64,000 nucleotides of DNA from Lepisosteus oculatus (Eukaryota; Chordata; Actinopteri; Semionotiformes; Lepisosteidae). The notes below the pieces were generated by a model that saw nothing but the letters and a program-made list of their open reading frames with translations, was not told the DNA's origin and ran no database searches. Location: positions 26,306,570 through 26,370,569 of the forward strand of contig NC_090707.1 of NCBI RefSeq assembly GCF_040954835.1. Reading direction: 5' to 3'. Below are positions 50,291 through 62,118 of the stretch, in pieces. Position numbers and translations under genes: made by a program. Each line of letters starts with the position of its first letter. The first letter of the stretch is position 1.

Positions 50291-51354
50291 TTATAGTTGA
50301 TTAAATAATTTAATTTTCTAGTGTTTTATGAAAATTCATATTTTTCTGCAGTCATTGTTTTTTCACTTCTGTGAAGCAGCACAAATATATTTCCTGGTCT
50401 CTAATTGTTTTGGTATTATTGCAAAACTGGCTAGTGGTGTGCGAGCACTGTTGAAAACTATACAAGCTGTCCATCTGAGATGCATGCTTATGCTTTTGAC
50501 TTGTTTCTGTTTTCAGTTCCATTACACTCGAAGATCCTGTTCACTGCTCTCGCAGTGAATCCCACATGCCTCACATCATTCCAGCTTATTCCACAAATGT
50601 TCCATGGAAATAAAGTCTGGTGTTAAGGGCATCACAGCTTCTGTAAGACATTCTCATTTTACAAGAAAGTAAAATCCTAGGAATCCTAGAAAACCCAAGC
50701 AAATCTATGAAGACCAGTTGGTAAAAGCTGCACCAAGCCAGTGTATTACAAGAGTAGAATGAGGTGTGTTGTCTTTTGAAATACTTGAAATACTTTCATG
50801 TCAGAATGAGCCTGCAAGAATGGGAAGTCAGTGAAGTTCTGCCACTTAAGCAGTGTACTGCCATGCAGTCAGAGTACTGTAGTGACTTAACACACCAGCA
50901 TAGCCCATCACACTTGAACCCCCTAATAAGCTGATCTGTTGAACCAACATTTCCATTCTGCACGTCTGTACTGTATGTCTGCACATCTGCATCACACTCG
51001 GTCCACGAGGCTGGTCTGCACAAAATCTTGTGATTCATCCCTGACTTGACTCCATTGCTTGCAAGTCCACCAGAGATGTGGTTTCAAAAGTTTGAAACTC
51101 TCTGATAGATGTTTTATTGATTTTGAACAGGTTAAATCATCTCATTATGTGTGTCTAGAAAGATTTCCTGCTAATGATGTGATGTATAGCTTAAGATGTG
51201 CAGTGATCAAAGGTCACTCAAATGTGTCATTGTCAGTCAAAATGACCAATTAATCAAAATGACTCCAAAGACATTTAATACATATCAAAATATTCAAAAT
51301 ATATACATGCATAGAATGATAATTCTTTTCATGCTTAGTATATTTTCATGCCAG
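50291..51354. other. no gene seen; one copy of a 64 bp repeat
   Basis: Bases 50681-50744 match 54006-54069 with a single difference. The rest is unassigned. Confidence 0.4.
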
Positions 51355-51397
51355 AAAAAGCGCTATATAAGTGTAAACTATTATTATTATTATTATA
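51355..51397 (+). repeat. 5S-SINE tail fragment
   Basis: Only the 3' tail is present: aaagcgctatataagtgtaa followed by (ATT)n, running directly into the Tc1 terminus at 51398. Confidence 0.7.
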
Positions 51398-52335
51398 CAG
51401 TGCCTTGCAAAAGTATTCAGTCCAATGTACAATTTTCACATTTTGTCAGTCCATGACATTTTGAAGTAGTACTTCATTTGTACACAGCCTACTCTAAACA
51501 TTCAAAGAAGTAAATAGAGTATTATGGAATAAAAATGGAAAAGTTATGATTGTAAAAGTATTCAAACCCTGTGCTGTGGCAAACCTAAATTAATTTAGGT
51601 GCACCAATTGACTTTATTGAGCCACACAATTAGTTGTGGGGCCTCTGTCTGTATTTAATAATAATGATTCACATTATTTAAAAATAAATATACATTAAGG
51701 TTACCTTAAGTCAGGCAGTGAATTTCAAGCAAAGATTAAACTGTGAAGAACAAGGAGCTCTCAAAACAACTCAACTCATAAAATAATATGAACCCACAGA
51801 TTAGAAAGTTCTAAAAACATTTCAGAGACCCTTAACATCTCTGTGAGGAGGTGAAGAAGCAATGTGGAAGAAGAACTTACAAAGAAGTTGAAGGCACCCA
51901 GACACTGCCTAGATCAGACTGTCCCTCCAAACTGAGCAGCCAAGCAAGGATGATAAAGAATGCTAACTTGAGGCCAAAGGTTACTTTAAGTTCATTTGGG
52001 TGAGATGGGTGAAGCTGTCTATGAGTCACCAATATCCCGGATACTCCACAATGCAACTTGTGTGGAACTGAAAAAAAAAATATCTGAAAACTTAAGTGAT
52101 ACTACAGACATGTGGCAAAAGCCGTTGAGGTCAAAGATGATAAAAATGGAACTATTGTTTTAAATGATACCCTACTGTTAAGCATATCAGTTAGCAACAT
52201 TATGTTAATGGTGCTACTTCTCATCCGCAGGAATTAGGAAGGTTTTTGAGTCTGATGGAAACATAAATCTTCTATCATGAATCCTATTGAGAATCTGTGA
52301 AAAGATCTGAAAACTGCTGCCCATTAATTAATTGG
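51398..52335 (+). mobile_element. decayed Tc1-like element (transposase on + strand)
   Basis: Starts at a TA with the terminus cagtgccttgcaaaagtatt, a well-known fish Tc1 family. The transposase remnant reads forward from about 51770 to 52320 with many stops. The right end is unclear. Confidence 0.65.
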
Positions 52336-52729
52336 CTGGGGAGTGCATAAGAAAAAATTTTATCAATATTTTTGTTTTATTAAGGTACAAGAATTTGCGT
52401 ACATAAAACAATAACTTAATTATTGGACCACTGAATACACACCCTCCCAACTTTAGTCCCAGAGATTGAAAATAATTTAACATGATCAATTAATCAGATA
52501 TTTAGTAAACTTCTTTCTTCCGAGAACAAAATACCCTAACAAAACAAAATAATTACAATTTGACATGTACATCCTGGTTGTAGGCCTAGTATAAGTGATT
52601 AAACATTATAACCAATTATTCTACACATTCAAGCAATCAGTTACTTGAATTGGTCACAGAAAGAACAGTTGGCATAAATATTACAAATTTCTCCCAAACA
52701 TTTTTTAAACTTTTTCTCAAGTTAAGATT

Positions 52730-54070
52730 TTTTCAGGCGGCCCATAGGAGCAAATTTCTCTTAGCCACATTGAGAGACTTAGTGGTGTACTTTATTTCCC
52801 CATTCAAAGCTTTGCATTTATAGGAAGCAATTAACAACATTTTAATAAACCTTAAATTGATGCCATTGGTCAGAAGTAACACTGACGCAGCCCCTAACAA
52901 AGTCAGCCTAGGATTAATTGGGATTTGGGTTCCAGATGTTACTTCTATAATCCTTTTCACCTCCCTCCAGTATCTCAAAATGGGAAGAAGATCAAGATAT
53001 ACAGTATGTATAAGAGAACCAGTTTCTATTTTATATATTGGGTATGATTTAAAGAGTATACAGTGTATTTTATTCTTTGTGGTGTGTAATAAGTCCAATC
53101 AATTAAATCATAACAACTTGTGCCTACTTTTAAAGTAGGCACAACTTTTTTCACAAAACTTTATTCACGAATTGTTTTCCATTCATCCTCATCAAAAACA
53201 GAGGCCACATCATGCTCCTCCTTTAAGTATGTGTTAAGCAAGTATAAAGTAGTGCAAGGTGTGTAAGTTAAATTTAATATTTAACTGATCAAAGACCATT
53301 AGTACACTTTCCTCATATACTGTAGACCCCAATTTTTTTATTCCTTTATTGTACCAGATTTGTGTTATGCTGTCTCTTAACCTTAACCTCTTAACCTCTG
53401 GAAGCAAAGAATAATGTACAATTACTGGTGATAGTCTTTAATAGTGTGGAATGAGGGAATAAAGGGAAAGCACATATCTGTTATTAGACATTGTTCCATC
53501 TGCATCCAGGGTGGAGGATTTTGAAGATGTGGTTCCCATGACCAAATAATCAATGACTGTACTATAAAATACCAACCCACATTCATCTGTGGGACAACAT
53601 AGCACCTTGTGCTTTATTCTGGCAACATTTCCCCTCCAAAGGCATCTATAAATTAAACAGTTCAACCATTTGAAAAAGTACTGAGGTCCTGAGATCAGGA
53701 GAGACTGAAAAGGGTAAAGAAACTTTGGAAAAACCTTCATTTTTATGTAGTTTACATATCCAATTAATGAAATAGGTAAAGTTTTCCATCTTTCCAATTC
53801 TTGTTCCACCTTTCTTAGAAGTGGAACATAGTTAAATTAAAATATGTCTAAGGTCTAATTTATTATTTATTTAATAGTCTCAGATAAGTGAAATTATGAA
53901 TATCCCATAGAAAATGTATATTAGTTCGGGGCATAGTTTTTGCTTAAATATTGTTTGGCATAATAACACTTTTTGTTATATTCACTTTATAACCTTGAGA
54001 CTTGAGAATCCTAGAAAACCTAAGCAAATCTATGAAGACCAGTTGGTAAAAGCTGCACCAAGCCAGTGTG
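52730..54070 (-). mobile_element. L1-like LINE, ORF2 C-terminal remnant
   Basis: The minus strand reads an L1-type ORF2 3' half: SQGYKVNITKSVIMPNN (about 53920-54010), ELERWKTLPISLIGYVNYIKM, LPISLIG...FPKFLYPFQSLLI, then LNCLIYRCLWRG...RIKHKVLCCP, and a C-terminal stretch to 52733. Several frameshifts. A 27-base perfect hairpin sequence is at 53118-53144. Confidence 0.65.
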
Positions 54071-54992
54071 TAAAGGTGTTCTAAATGATTTGTGGCGGTT
54101 GGTGTTTCCACTGAATATTGAATTAATGGGTCTTATGTAATGAGCATATTTCAGTTTTATCTTTAGTTTTTTCTGACATTTACTTTAAGTTATTTTACCT
54201 TTAGATGTCTTAAATTTGAACACTCAAGTACAGTACATACATTAGGAAGGGTTTGAATAATTTAAAAAATGTTATCAATCTCTGTTTTAGTTTTAAACGA
54301 GCAGGGCTATTGCTGTGCAGCAAGTTGCATTTTTCCTAAATATGTCATAATTAATGTATTGACTGGTTTTAAAATTTGATAAAATTGATTATCAATCCAT
54401 GTCCTAAACAATAAAACCATTGTTTTTTTCTGGGTGAAAAATAACTGCTAATAAATATGCACCAATTTATGAAATGCCTTTTAAAGTGGAGATAATTGAA
54501 ATGGGTGCAATGTAAATGGGTGTTACATTGTTTTATGTAACAATAAAACAAATTTGGGTAAACATGGCAACCAGGCACATTTTAAAACGAAGTGTATGGA
54601 ATTAAATATTAAAAGTAGAAATATTTATATGTACAGTATATAGCTCAGCTGCACCAATAGCTTTAAAAGTGCACAATTATCCATTCCAAATGGTGAATGT
54701 TGTTCTTTGCCTTTTTGTCACTTTTTTCTATCTCGCATCATTTGCAATTGGTTTTCTACAAAGCACAGTAACATCAAATTAATGTGAAATGCTAAATGCT
54801 AAAGCCTGTGGAAATGCAATGCTAAAGCCTGTGGAATCATATGTGTACTGAAAGGTGTTAGTAGTGGTAAATCAAAAACATTAATATGCAGCACCTTGTA
54901 AAACTATCCCCTCCTTCTACTGATATTCCATTTTATTGAGGTATAAATAAGCACTGCTTTAAAGTGAACATGTTTAAAAAAAGTACTAGTAC

Positions 54993-55125
54993 TCCAGGTG
55001 GATGCTGCACATTGGTGGAGGTGGAGGGGAGTCCCCATTACCTGTAAAGCGCTTTGAGTGGAGTGTCCAGAAAAAGCACTATATAAGTGTAAGCAATTAT
55101 TATTAATTAATTATTATTATTATTA
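54993..55125 (+). repeat. 5S-SINE 3' fragment
   Basis: From 'ccaggtggatgctgcaca' through 'gtaaagcgctttgagtggag' to 'ctatataagtgtaagcaatt' and an ATT tail, matching the end of 16342-16900. Confidence 0.8.
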
Positions 55126-57432
55126 CTAAACAATCATAGGTGAGGGCAGTTACTGCAGTTTAAAACTGCAAAGAAAAAGCAAAAACTAAAAATGTTTAGA
55201 TTATTTTGTTTACTGACCTACTACCAATTTAATATTGCAAATTTCTAACTTCAGCACAAACTAAAATAAGACAATAATTCTTAGAAAATTTACTAGGATT
55301 TGAATAAGTAGGTTCTCATCATTAAAAAGCCTTTATGGTGAATATTGTAACAGAGTAGGTAAGAAGATATTGTGGTTTCTTTGCCTCACATTGTTTTATA
55401 TGAAAAAAGTGAAACACATAATCTAGTTTAAAAATGAGTATTTCTATATAATTATTATTTAATATTTCTTCTTCTTTCTACCACAGGTTGAAAATTGAAA
55501 GCCCGATTGAAAGATGTCAGAATTGATGACTGCATTAGTACAGGCCTCTGAGAAGGCCACTAACATCGCCCATGCTTGCAGGTAGGAGGAGTTTCTCTTC
55601 AGGCTTTAGATAGAGGAGAAACAAGAGGGAGAGAAGAACAAGAAGTTTGTAACTGACTTCAAAACACTCACAGATTTTCTAGTCAAGCATGAAATTGGAA
55701 AATAAGTATGCTAATTTGCACAGTGTATTGTTTTTTCTTTTTCATAAAAGTTAACCCTAAAAGATTCCATGAATAACATTACAATGATGCTGTATACTAC
55801 TTTTAATTACTTTAAAACATAAAAATGTGTACTATCTATTTATGGATTGTATTGTGCATACTTTATATTAATTATTTTCTCCACATAGCATAAACTTTTA
55901 AATTTGGCAATTAATGTTAATTTTTTGTGAATAGGTTTAATGAACTGGAAACAAGTAGTGGTTTTAATGATATATCCATAATGTTCTTTGGATACATAAC
56001 TGTTCTGTAACAAAAAAAGTGATTTGACTTGGTCAAAGGTTTCTGTGTACAAGTCAAGTACAGTATATTGTTCTGAACTGATGTTTTCATATATTACAGA
56101 CAGTTAAGAAAACATTAATTTATATGTGATATTTCTATTTTATATATGATATTTCTAATTATGGATAGTAGGATGTCCTAAGGTAAAAAAGTGCTGCAAA
56201 ACAGAAAGAATTCGTTGAGAGTTGGCATCATTCATCTAAATCTTTCTATATTTTCAATAGCAGCATATCATACCACTTGAGGATGTGTTTAAGATAACTA
56301 TTCATTGGGTTAAAAACAAAATGGAAACAAGTTAGACAGGACCCATAGCAGTGATTTCATATTCTCAGTTATAGTTCCTGTACATGTCTGCAAGACAAAC
56401 TTGCAGTCCTAACCAGTTGTTGTTATATCATCTGTCATTAATAATGATCAATCACATTGAGTGGATTAGGTTCTACTTCATTTCTGACACTGAACACAAA
56501 TTGGATTCTGATGTTCATTACGAAGACACTTTTTTATTTGTTGTATAAGATATTATATATTTTCAATATTTATCTTTTAAGTTTCCAGGTCTTGAAAATA
56601 ACATATCTGGGGAGGAGTCAAATGAATTCATGAATGGATTAGGTAAAATATTTTAAGACCATATCTAGTATACTATATTTTTCTTTTATACTGTAACTAC
56701 GGTATGAATGATCTTGATAAATTGCTCTTCCAGGAAAAATATGTGTTTCAGTGTTGTAGGAATTGAAATATGTAAAGCTGTAGCATTGGACTGCTAGTTA
56801 ATTTAGCTCCTTAATGTATGTTTTGATATTTCAAATTACTTTTCATTGTACTATTTTTGACCAAGTAATTAAATCCACAAAAACACATAATACAGTGGAA
56901 TGTAAATGGAGGTGTTAAATTATGTTACCAGTTTGTTATAAAAGCAAATAATAGAGATTAATAATTTCACCTCCATAAAATGGATTACTAAAGCTTATTC
57001 AGCAGCTTTTTGATCTTTGGCGATAGAGTAATTATCAAGCTCAAACTTGAGTCCCAGTTCTTATATGACCAATTTCCGTTCTAACAGTGCATCACAAAAC
57101 ATAGGAGAGAACACATGCACATAGGGGATTCCAAAATATAGGAAATCAGAATGTCATTAATACAATTAAATAACAAAACAGCAAGCTCTCTTGTAATTTT
57201 TATAAGATTACCTGAATATGGTTCTTAGTCTGCTTAGGAAATGGAACTACCTTGTAGCTTCTTACCTTCTATTCTCCATTTTGTCTCCTTTTGTCTCTGT
57301 CCTCTCTTTTTTCACTTTTCCAGTCCTCTACCAATCCTTGTCCATCTTTAACTGATTTTGATTACCAAACAAAGCTGACATTCATTCTGGCTACCATGGT
57401 TGTGTATCCAGTATACCTAGGGTCCTCTAACA

Positions 57433-57753
57433 CAGGGGTTTTCTAATTCTGATTCTGGAGGCTTTCATTCGTGATGGTTTTCATTCTATCTGAGTTCAAT
57501 TACTTGATTGCATTATAAATTGAACTAACAAGTTGCTGGTTTGAAATGTTTGCAAGATTTCTTTCTACTATTTTATTTTACTCATGAATTGTGAGAGATA
57601 AAAGTCAACATTCAACATGTTTAAGACATAAAAATTGTCACATGTAAAAAAATGCCAAATTAATCCTTCATCATTAGTGTTATAATTGAGGGACTGGCTG
57701 GAACAAAAACCAGCAGTCGTATTGGCCTCCAGGATCAGGATTGAGAATCCCTG
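57433..57753. mobile_element. hAT-type MITE in the INPP1 remains
   Basis: The left end caggggttttctaattctg and the mirrored right end (read inward, cagggattctcaatcctg) are hAT-like TIRs. The flanking eight bases ctctaaca and caataaca agree at six positions, consistent with an aged 8-bp duplication. It lies within the interval where INPP1 exons should be. Confidence 0.65.
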
Positions 57754-57814
57754 CAATAACAGGCATGTGGTATACAACTATTACTATTACCATTAAAGAC
57801 TTTATTACTGTAAC

Positions 57815-58020
57815 TGATGTATTTGGATGACATTTTCATTCAGAGCAACTTAGATTTGCACTCATTTATACAGCTGGATATTTTACCGGAGCAATTTAAG
57901 TACGAGTACTGTACCTTGTTCATGACTACAAAAGCAGTGTCTCACTTTAAATCTGGACCAAAAACTTTCCATTTGTGAATAAAGAACACTAACCACTGCT
58001 TCACATTTCTGTCCTTTGCT
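57815..58020. repeat. diverged copy of a common fish interspersed repeat
   Basis: The order 'cattcagagcaactta', 'catttatacagctgg', 'accggagcaattta' and 'gtaccttgttcatg' is that of a widespread short repeat of fish genomes. Classification from memory only. Confidence 0.4.
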
Positions 58021-58589
58021 TGTCGTTCCTCAAATCATGTTACAGTTAGTTAACATTTACACCCTAATAATGTAGATCATAGTTTTATTGGTAGAAATAA
58101 TCAAATTTACTGGTATTTATTGCATTATCCATCCTTGGGCTTTTATTTATGCTCTTGTTGTCTCAGTTGAGAAACTTGAAGTTGAGTCTTAACATGTAAG
58201 GTTGACTTTGAATTCTGAGCCAGGCTAAGCCATTGTTAATGCTAAACAGCACCCATAAATAATTTCTTGGTTCATCTTGTCAGTTGAACTTTCTTTAGAG
58301 CACACAGATTTTGACCAGTCTTATTCATTGTTATATTTTTATGCCATTAGAATCCCTTAGTGAGATAATCTGATTTTTATCCTAAATCACTTAGGATAAA
58401 ATTCACTTAATGTCTATTTTGTAAAATTTACATCAGCAATATAAGACATTCTAAAAAAACCTGGCCCCACTGAACAACTAAATTACTGTTCTTTTCCAGG
58501 GCAACAAACAACATGTATGCAAATTTTACAGTCTTACAGTCTGTCCAAGGTCATTCATTATTAATACCACTAGTAATATCTTCAGTAAA

Positions 58590-58895
58590 GACTTTGATGC
58601 ATAAACTATTTCTGCATAATTAAAATATTTTATGATAAAGGTGGTAGGTTGTGTAGTTTTGTCCAACTGAGCAATCTTGCTTTTATAAAATATACCGACT
58701 TTTTAATGTTTAATGATTAACATGTTGTAATACACAGTTTAAAATTATTAAAAGTCTAAAGAGTATACAACCTAAATTCTTAATTGGAAAAATATTGTCT
58801 TTCAGCAGTGACCGGGATTTGAAACTATCCGTTTTCTGGCGACAGCTCAAATGCCGTACATTAGAGGTTAAGCTTTATTAGCTCCAATTATGCAT
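58590..58895 (+). repeat. partial copy of the TIR family (as 1481-4108)
   Basis: Matches about 3690-3965 in order: 'ggtaggttgtgtagttttg', 'tccaactgagcaatcttgct', then the minus-strand tRNA-like module near 58805-58870. It ends abruptly at 'ttattagctcc'. It also lies in the gap of the INPP1 pseudogene. Confidence 0.6.
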
Positions 58896-60119
58896 AGCAA
58901 TGATATTAACTTAAAAACATGCATCTACAGTAGTTGTAATCTTTGGTAAGATAAACCAAAAGTTTACGTAGTACTTTATTTGGCAGATCTTGTGACAGCA
59001 AATATGGATACGAAACACATTAACATTTTATGTACATATCTGTCTTCATAAAAGAATAACTCAAATTCAATAGGGCTGGAAAAGGTGTAACATTTTTGGT
59101 TTAACTGAATAAAGGGCACTACCATGATTGATGATTAGTACAAGGCAAGCAGGGTCCTGAAAATTAATTTAAACATAATCCAAATATAATAAACGTTTGG
59201 GGTATTTCCTATGGTTCTCTTTGGTTATCTCCTACAATCAGAGGTGCTGATGAAAAATCCAACACTGCTGCTGCATCCAGTTGTGATGGATACCAGATCT
59301 CTGCTGTTCTGAGCCCTGAAGAAGTGGAGACTCTTAAAAGAAACCTTTGTGTTATACTTGGTTATGTGGATATTTATGTTTTCTCTTAAGACACAACCTT
59401 CAAATGGGACTGTTGTTCTTCTCATGCCATCTTGTGGTCACTACAGTAGGTGGGGGAATGACTGTCCTTAAAGAGTATCTTCAAAAGAGATATGCTGGTA
59501 AATTGGATGAATTTCCTGAATTGGTCTATAATATTTGTGTGGAAGGTGCCGGGAATGCTGATAGGTGGGCTAATAGAGGAGGTATTGTTGCCAACAGGTC
59601 TCAGAATAATTTGGATTCAGTCTTAAAGTTACTATCAGGTCTTACGTTATAGCTCCACATTGAAATACAAACCTTTGTACCATTTCATGTGTAATGAAAT
59701 GTATCTACAGGATGTGGTCCATATAATTGGAACTTTACTTGAAGACAGTTACAGCGCTATAGCAAAAATATTCACGAAAATTCTAAATTGCAGAAATCAC
59801 AACATTTCATGTTTCATCTAAACATGAAAATGAAAAAAAAAAAGTTTTATATTAAAGACTTACCTAATACTTTGTTTAATGTCTCTTTGAATGTATACAA
59901 TCCAGTATTCTCCTTGGAATTGTGTGGTATAGATTTCTCACATAGTTAATATCAAAGTTGACCCAGATATCGTGAATAATGGCAAAAAGTTCAGCAGATG
60001 AATTTTCAATAATTTTCAATAATAGAAAGGTCCGGGGCTGTGCAGGCCATACGATACACAGAATATTATTGTCTCATTTAAACTAACATAACAATATAAG
60101 TAAATTGTTAAGTATACCT

Positions 60120-60670
60120 GAATCTACAATTCGTTCAGTTTGGAAAAAAATATTTTCTACAAGGAAATCGTAGAAAATCGTTGTCGAACAGGTAGTTGTC
60201 CAAAAAAGATCTCACCTCGTGACGGGGCCTGGTTTGTTCATCATGTTAAAAGTTACAGAAGTCGTGTTTTAAGAGATATAACCCATGATTTTAATGTAAC
60301 CAGAGATTAAGGGGATTCTGTGCATCCTTGTACAGTCCAAAGATTTTTACATAAAAGGGATATAAAATGGAGAGTAGTTAGGAAGTAAAGAGTTGTTTCA
60401 GAAGTCAACTAGAAAAAATATGATTGAATGAAATGGATGAATGAAACTGAATGCATGTGTCCCTCAAGGCACCAAAGCGTTTCAGTTATGGTGTGGGGAT
60501 TTATCACATACTACGGTGTAGGACCTTTGTGTATGGTTGATGGAAATATTACGGCTAGAAAAGATATCCAGATACTGGATGAACATTTATTGCCTGTACT
60601 GGCTCGTCATTTTTCCAGTAAACCATTCCGATTTCAATATGATAACGCATCTGTCCACAGAGTCTTTGTT
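60120..60670 (+). mobile_element. second, distinct Tc1-like transposase remnant
   Basis: Frames on the + strand read GSCPKKISPRD, VKSYRSRVLRDITHDFNVT and VQRFLHKRDIKWRVVRK, then SVMVWGFITYYGVGPL and FRFQYDNASVHR (second catalytic Asp region). Frames are broken by stops. The sequence is not close to the element at 17873, so it is another Tc1 lineage. No termini seen. Confidence 0.7.
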
Positions 60671-61699
60671 GTAGATGGTTTTAAATGTCCTGTGCAGCTT
60701 AGTAAAGTGTGTAGAGTCTGTTAACAAGTAACCACCCTAAACCTGTGTACGTGTTCCGTCGGTCCCCTAATGTGTGTGTAAATACTGTGGTTGGTGTTGT
60801 TGTAAAGGTGCTGTTGTCTCCACTTGTCCTTTATCCTGCACGAAAATGATTTTTCTTTGATATCTGGAGTGCTTTACAACAGCTTGTTGATGTATTCAAT
60901 CTTCAAACATACTCTGCTTAATTGTGGCTACTTGATGTATTTGATTGACTTACAGTATCAAGGTGTATACTTTGCATTTGCAATTTAAGGAATTTATGAG
61001 ATTCCTTAAACACTTTCCTATGTTGACATTTTCATGCCCAAAATATGTGTTGTTACAATATGTTTCCTGTATTTGTCATGCACAGTTACTTTTTGGATCA
61101 GTATATACACTATGTGAGTTTTTGCACAAGTTGTATGTATATCTACTGTATTGGAAATAAATATGCAATGAGATAAAAGTGGGAAGATAATTTAAAATTA
61201 ATCATGTGCATTATTAGGTTTTTTTCCTTAAAATTAAATGTTATCTAATACAGTATAATACTAAAATACTACAACATGAAAAGTCAAACAGCCTTCAATG
61301 CAAACAGGATATTTGTAAAACATTATTATGTGACAGCTGAACATTCTGCACCTTTATTGTGGAATTTGGGTTGTAACCATTGTAAGAGATTTGTGACGCA
61401 AAGCACAGCAAAGGAAAAAAGTTAAGATCCAATCAAAATGCTATTTTGATTTGCGTTTGTAAAAGGTCTTGGGGATTATGTACAGTACAAGGTCTGTGTT
61501 GTTTTAGCTGGACCATGGGCACAACTGCAGTTTTTTTTTCCCTAAAGCTTTCGGAAATACGTTTTAACTAACATTTTACTATTTTATTATTTCCTGTTTT
61601 TTTCATGTTCATTACTAAACCTGCACTGCAAGGCAATTATACGAATAGCATTTGATCGTTTTGCTAAATCCTAGCAAAATATGTCGTACAAACCTATTT

Positions 61700-62118
61700 C
61701 CACTAGTGCGTGTAATGTTACAGCCCAGCCTGAAATGGAGGTTGTTTCCTCATAGAATCACTGAACTGGCGGCGTGGGTTTGGCCCGACCCTGCTGAGCA
61801 GCTATGGGCTACAATGCAGGTGAGAGCTGACGTCAAGCTACACCAGCTACAATGACACTGCACTGAAATATGTGAAGATGGCAGTGTTTTCTTTTGTCTA
61901 TGAGCTTTAGAATTTAAAATTAGAAGCGTCTTTCTCTTCAAAGCGCGGCTGTAGTCAATGGAGCGACGTGAAACACGGTATGGAGACTCGTTGTAAAGAT
62001 GATGCTTGAAAAGAAGAAACGTTTTGACAGATCCAATTAAATCGCCTACCACCTACAGTAGGGCGGCCGAGGAGGTATACCGCAGAAGAGCTTCTACAAA
62101 GCCCCAATAGAAACCTAG
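61700..62118 (+). promoter_or_regulatory. mfsd6: probable MFSD6 promoter and non-coding exon 1
   Basis: This is the only somewhat GC- and CpG-rich patch near the gene (gcggcgtgggtttggcccg near 61770, gggcggccgagg near 62062). It has a perfect CRE palindrome TGACGTCA at 61828-61835. A donor-like aacctag|gtgaga ends at 62118. An untranslated first exon spliced to 63658 is inferred. Confidence 0.4.

Larger units (their letters stand above)
55487..59652 (+). pseudogene. inpp1: INPP1 (inositol polyphosphate 1-phosphatase) pseudogene
   Basis: Living INPP1 (about 400 residues, cytosolic, Mg-dependent, lithium-sensitive) removes the 1-phosphate from Ins(1,4)P2 and Ins(1,3,4)P3. Three pieces survive. 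(a) 55487-55705: acceptor, ATG at 55514, MSELMTALVQASEKATNIA and IEEKQEGEKNKKF; in-frame stops at 55583 (TAG), 55607 (TAG) and 55703 (TAA, at the exon's last codon before gtatg). (b) 56582-56642: FPGLENNISGEESNEFMNGL, with correct splice signals and the metal-binding Glu pair. (c) about 59242-59652: ISAVLSPEEVETLK, a missing glycine-rich segment, VDIYVFS, TAA at 59387, DTTFKWDCCSSHAIL, TAG at 59447, a frameshift, then GGGMTVLKEYLQKRY to DRWANRGGIVANRSQNNLD and TAG. The exons with the WVDPIDST catalytic block are not found in 56643-59241. The position before MFSD6 argues for the real locus, not a retrocopy. Confidence 0.9.

Noticed and set aside
55583-55585. First INPP1 stop explained as a shifted splice donor (AG|GTAGGA)
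   Set aside because: Conserved INPP1 codons continue for 39 codons beyond it, and other stops and a frameshift exist, so exon shortening would not rescue the gene.
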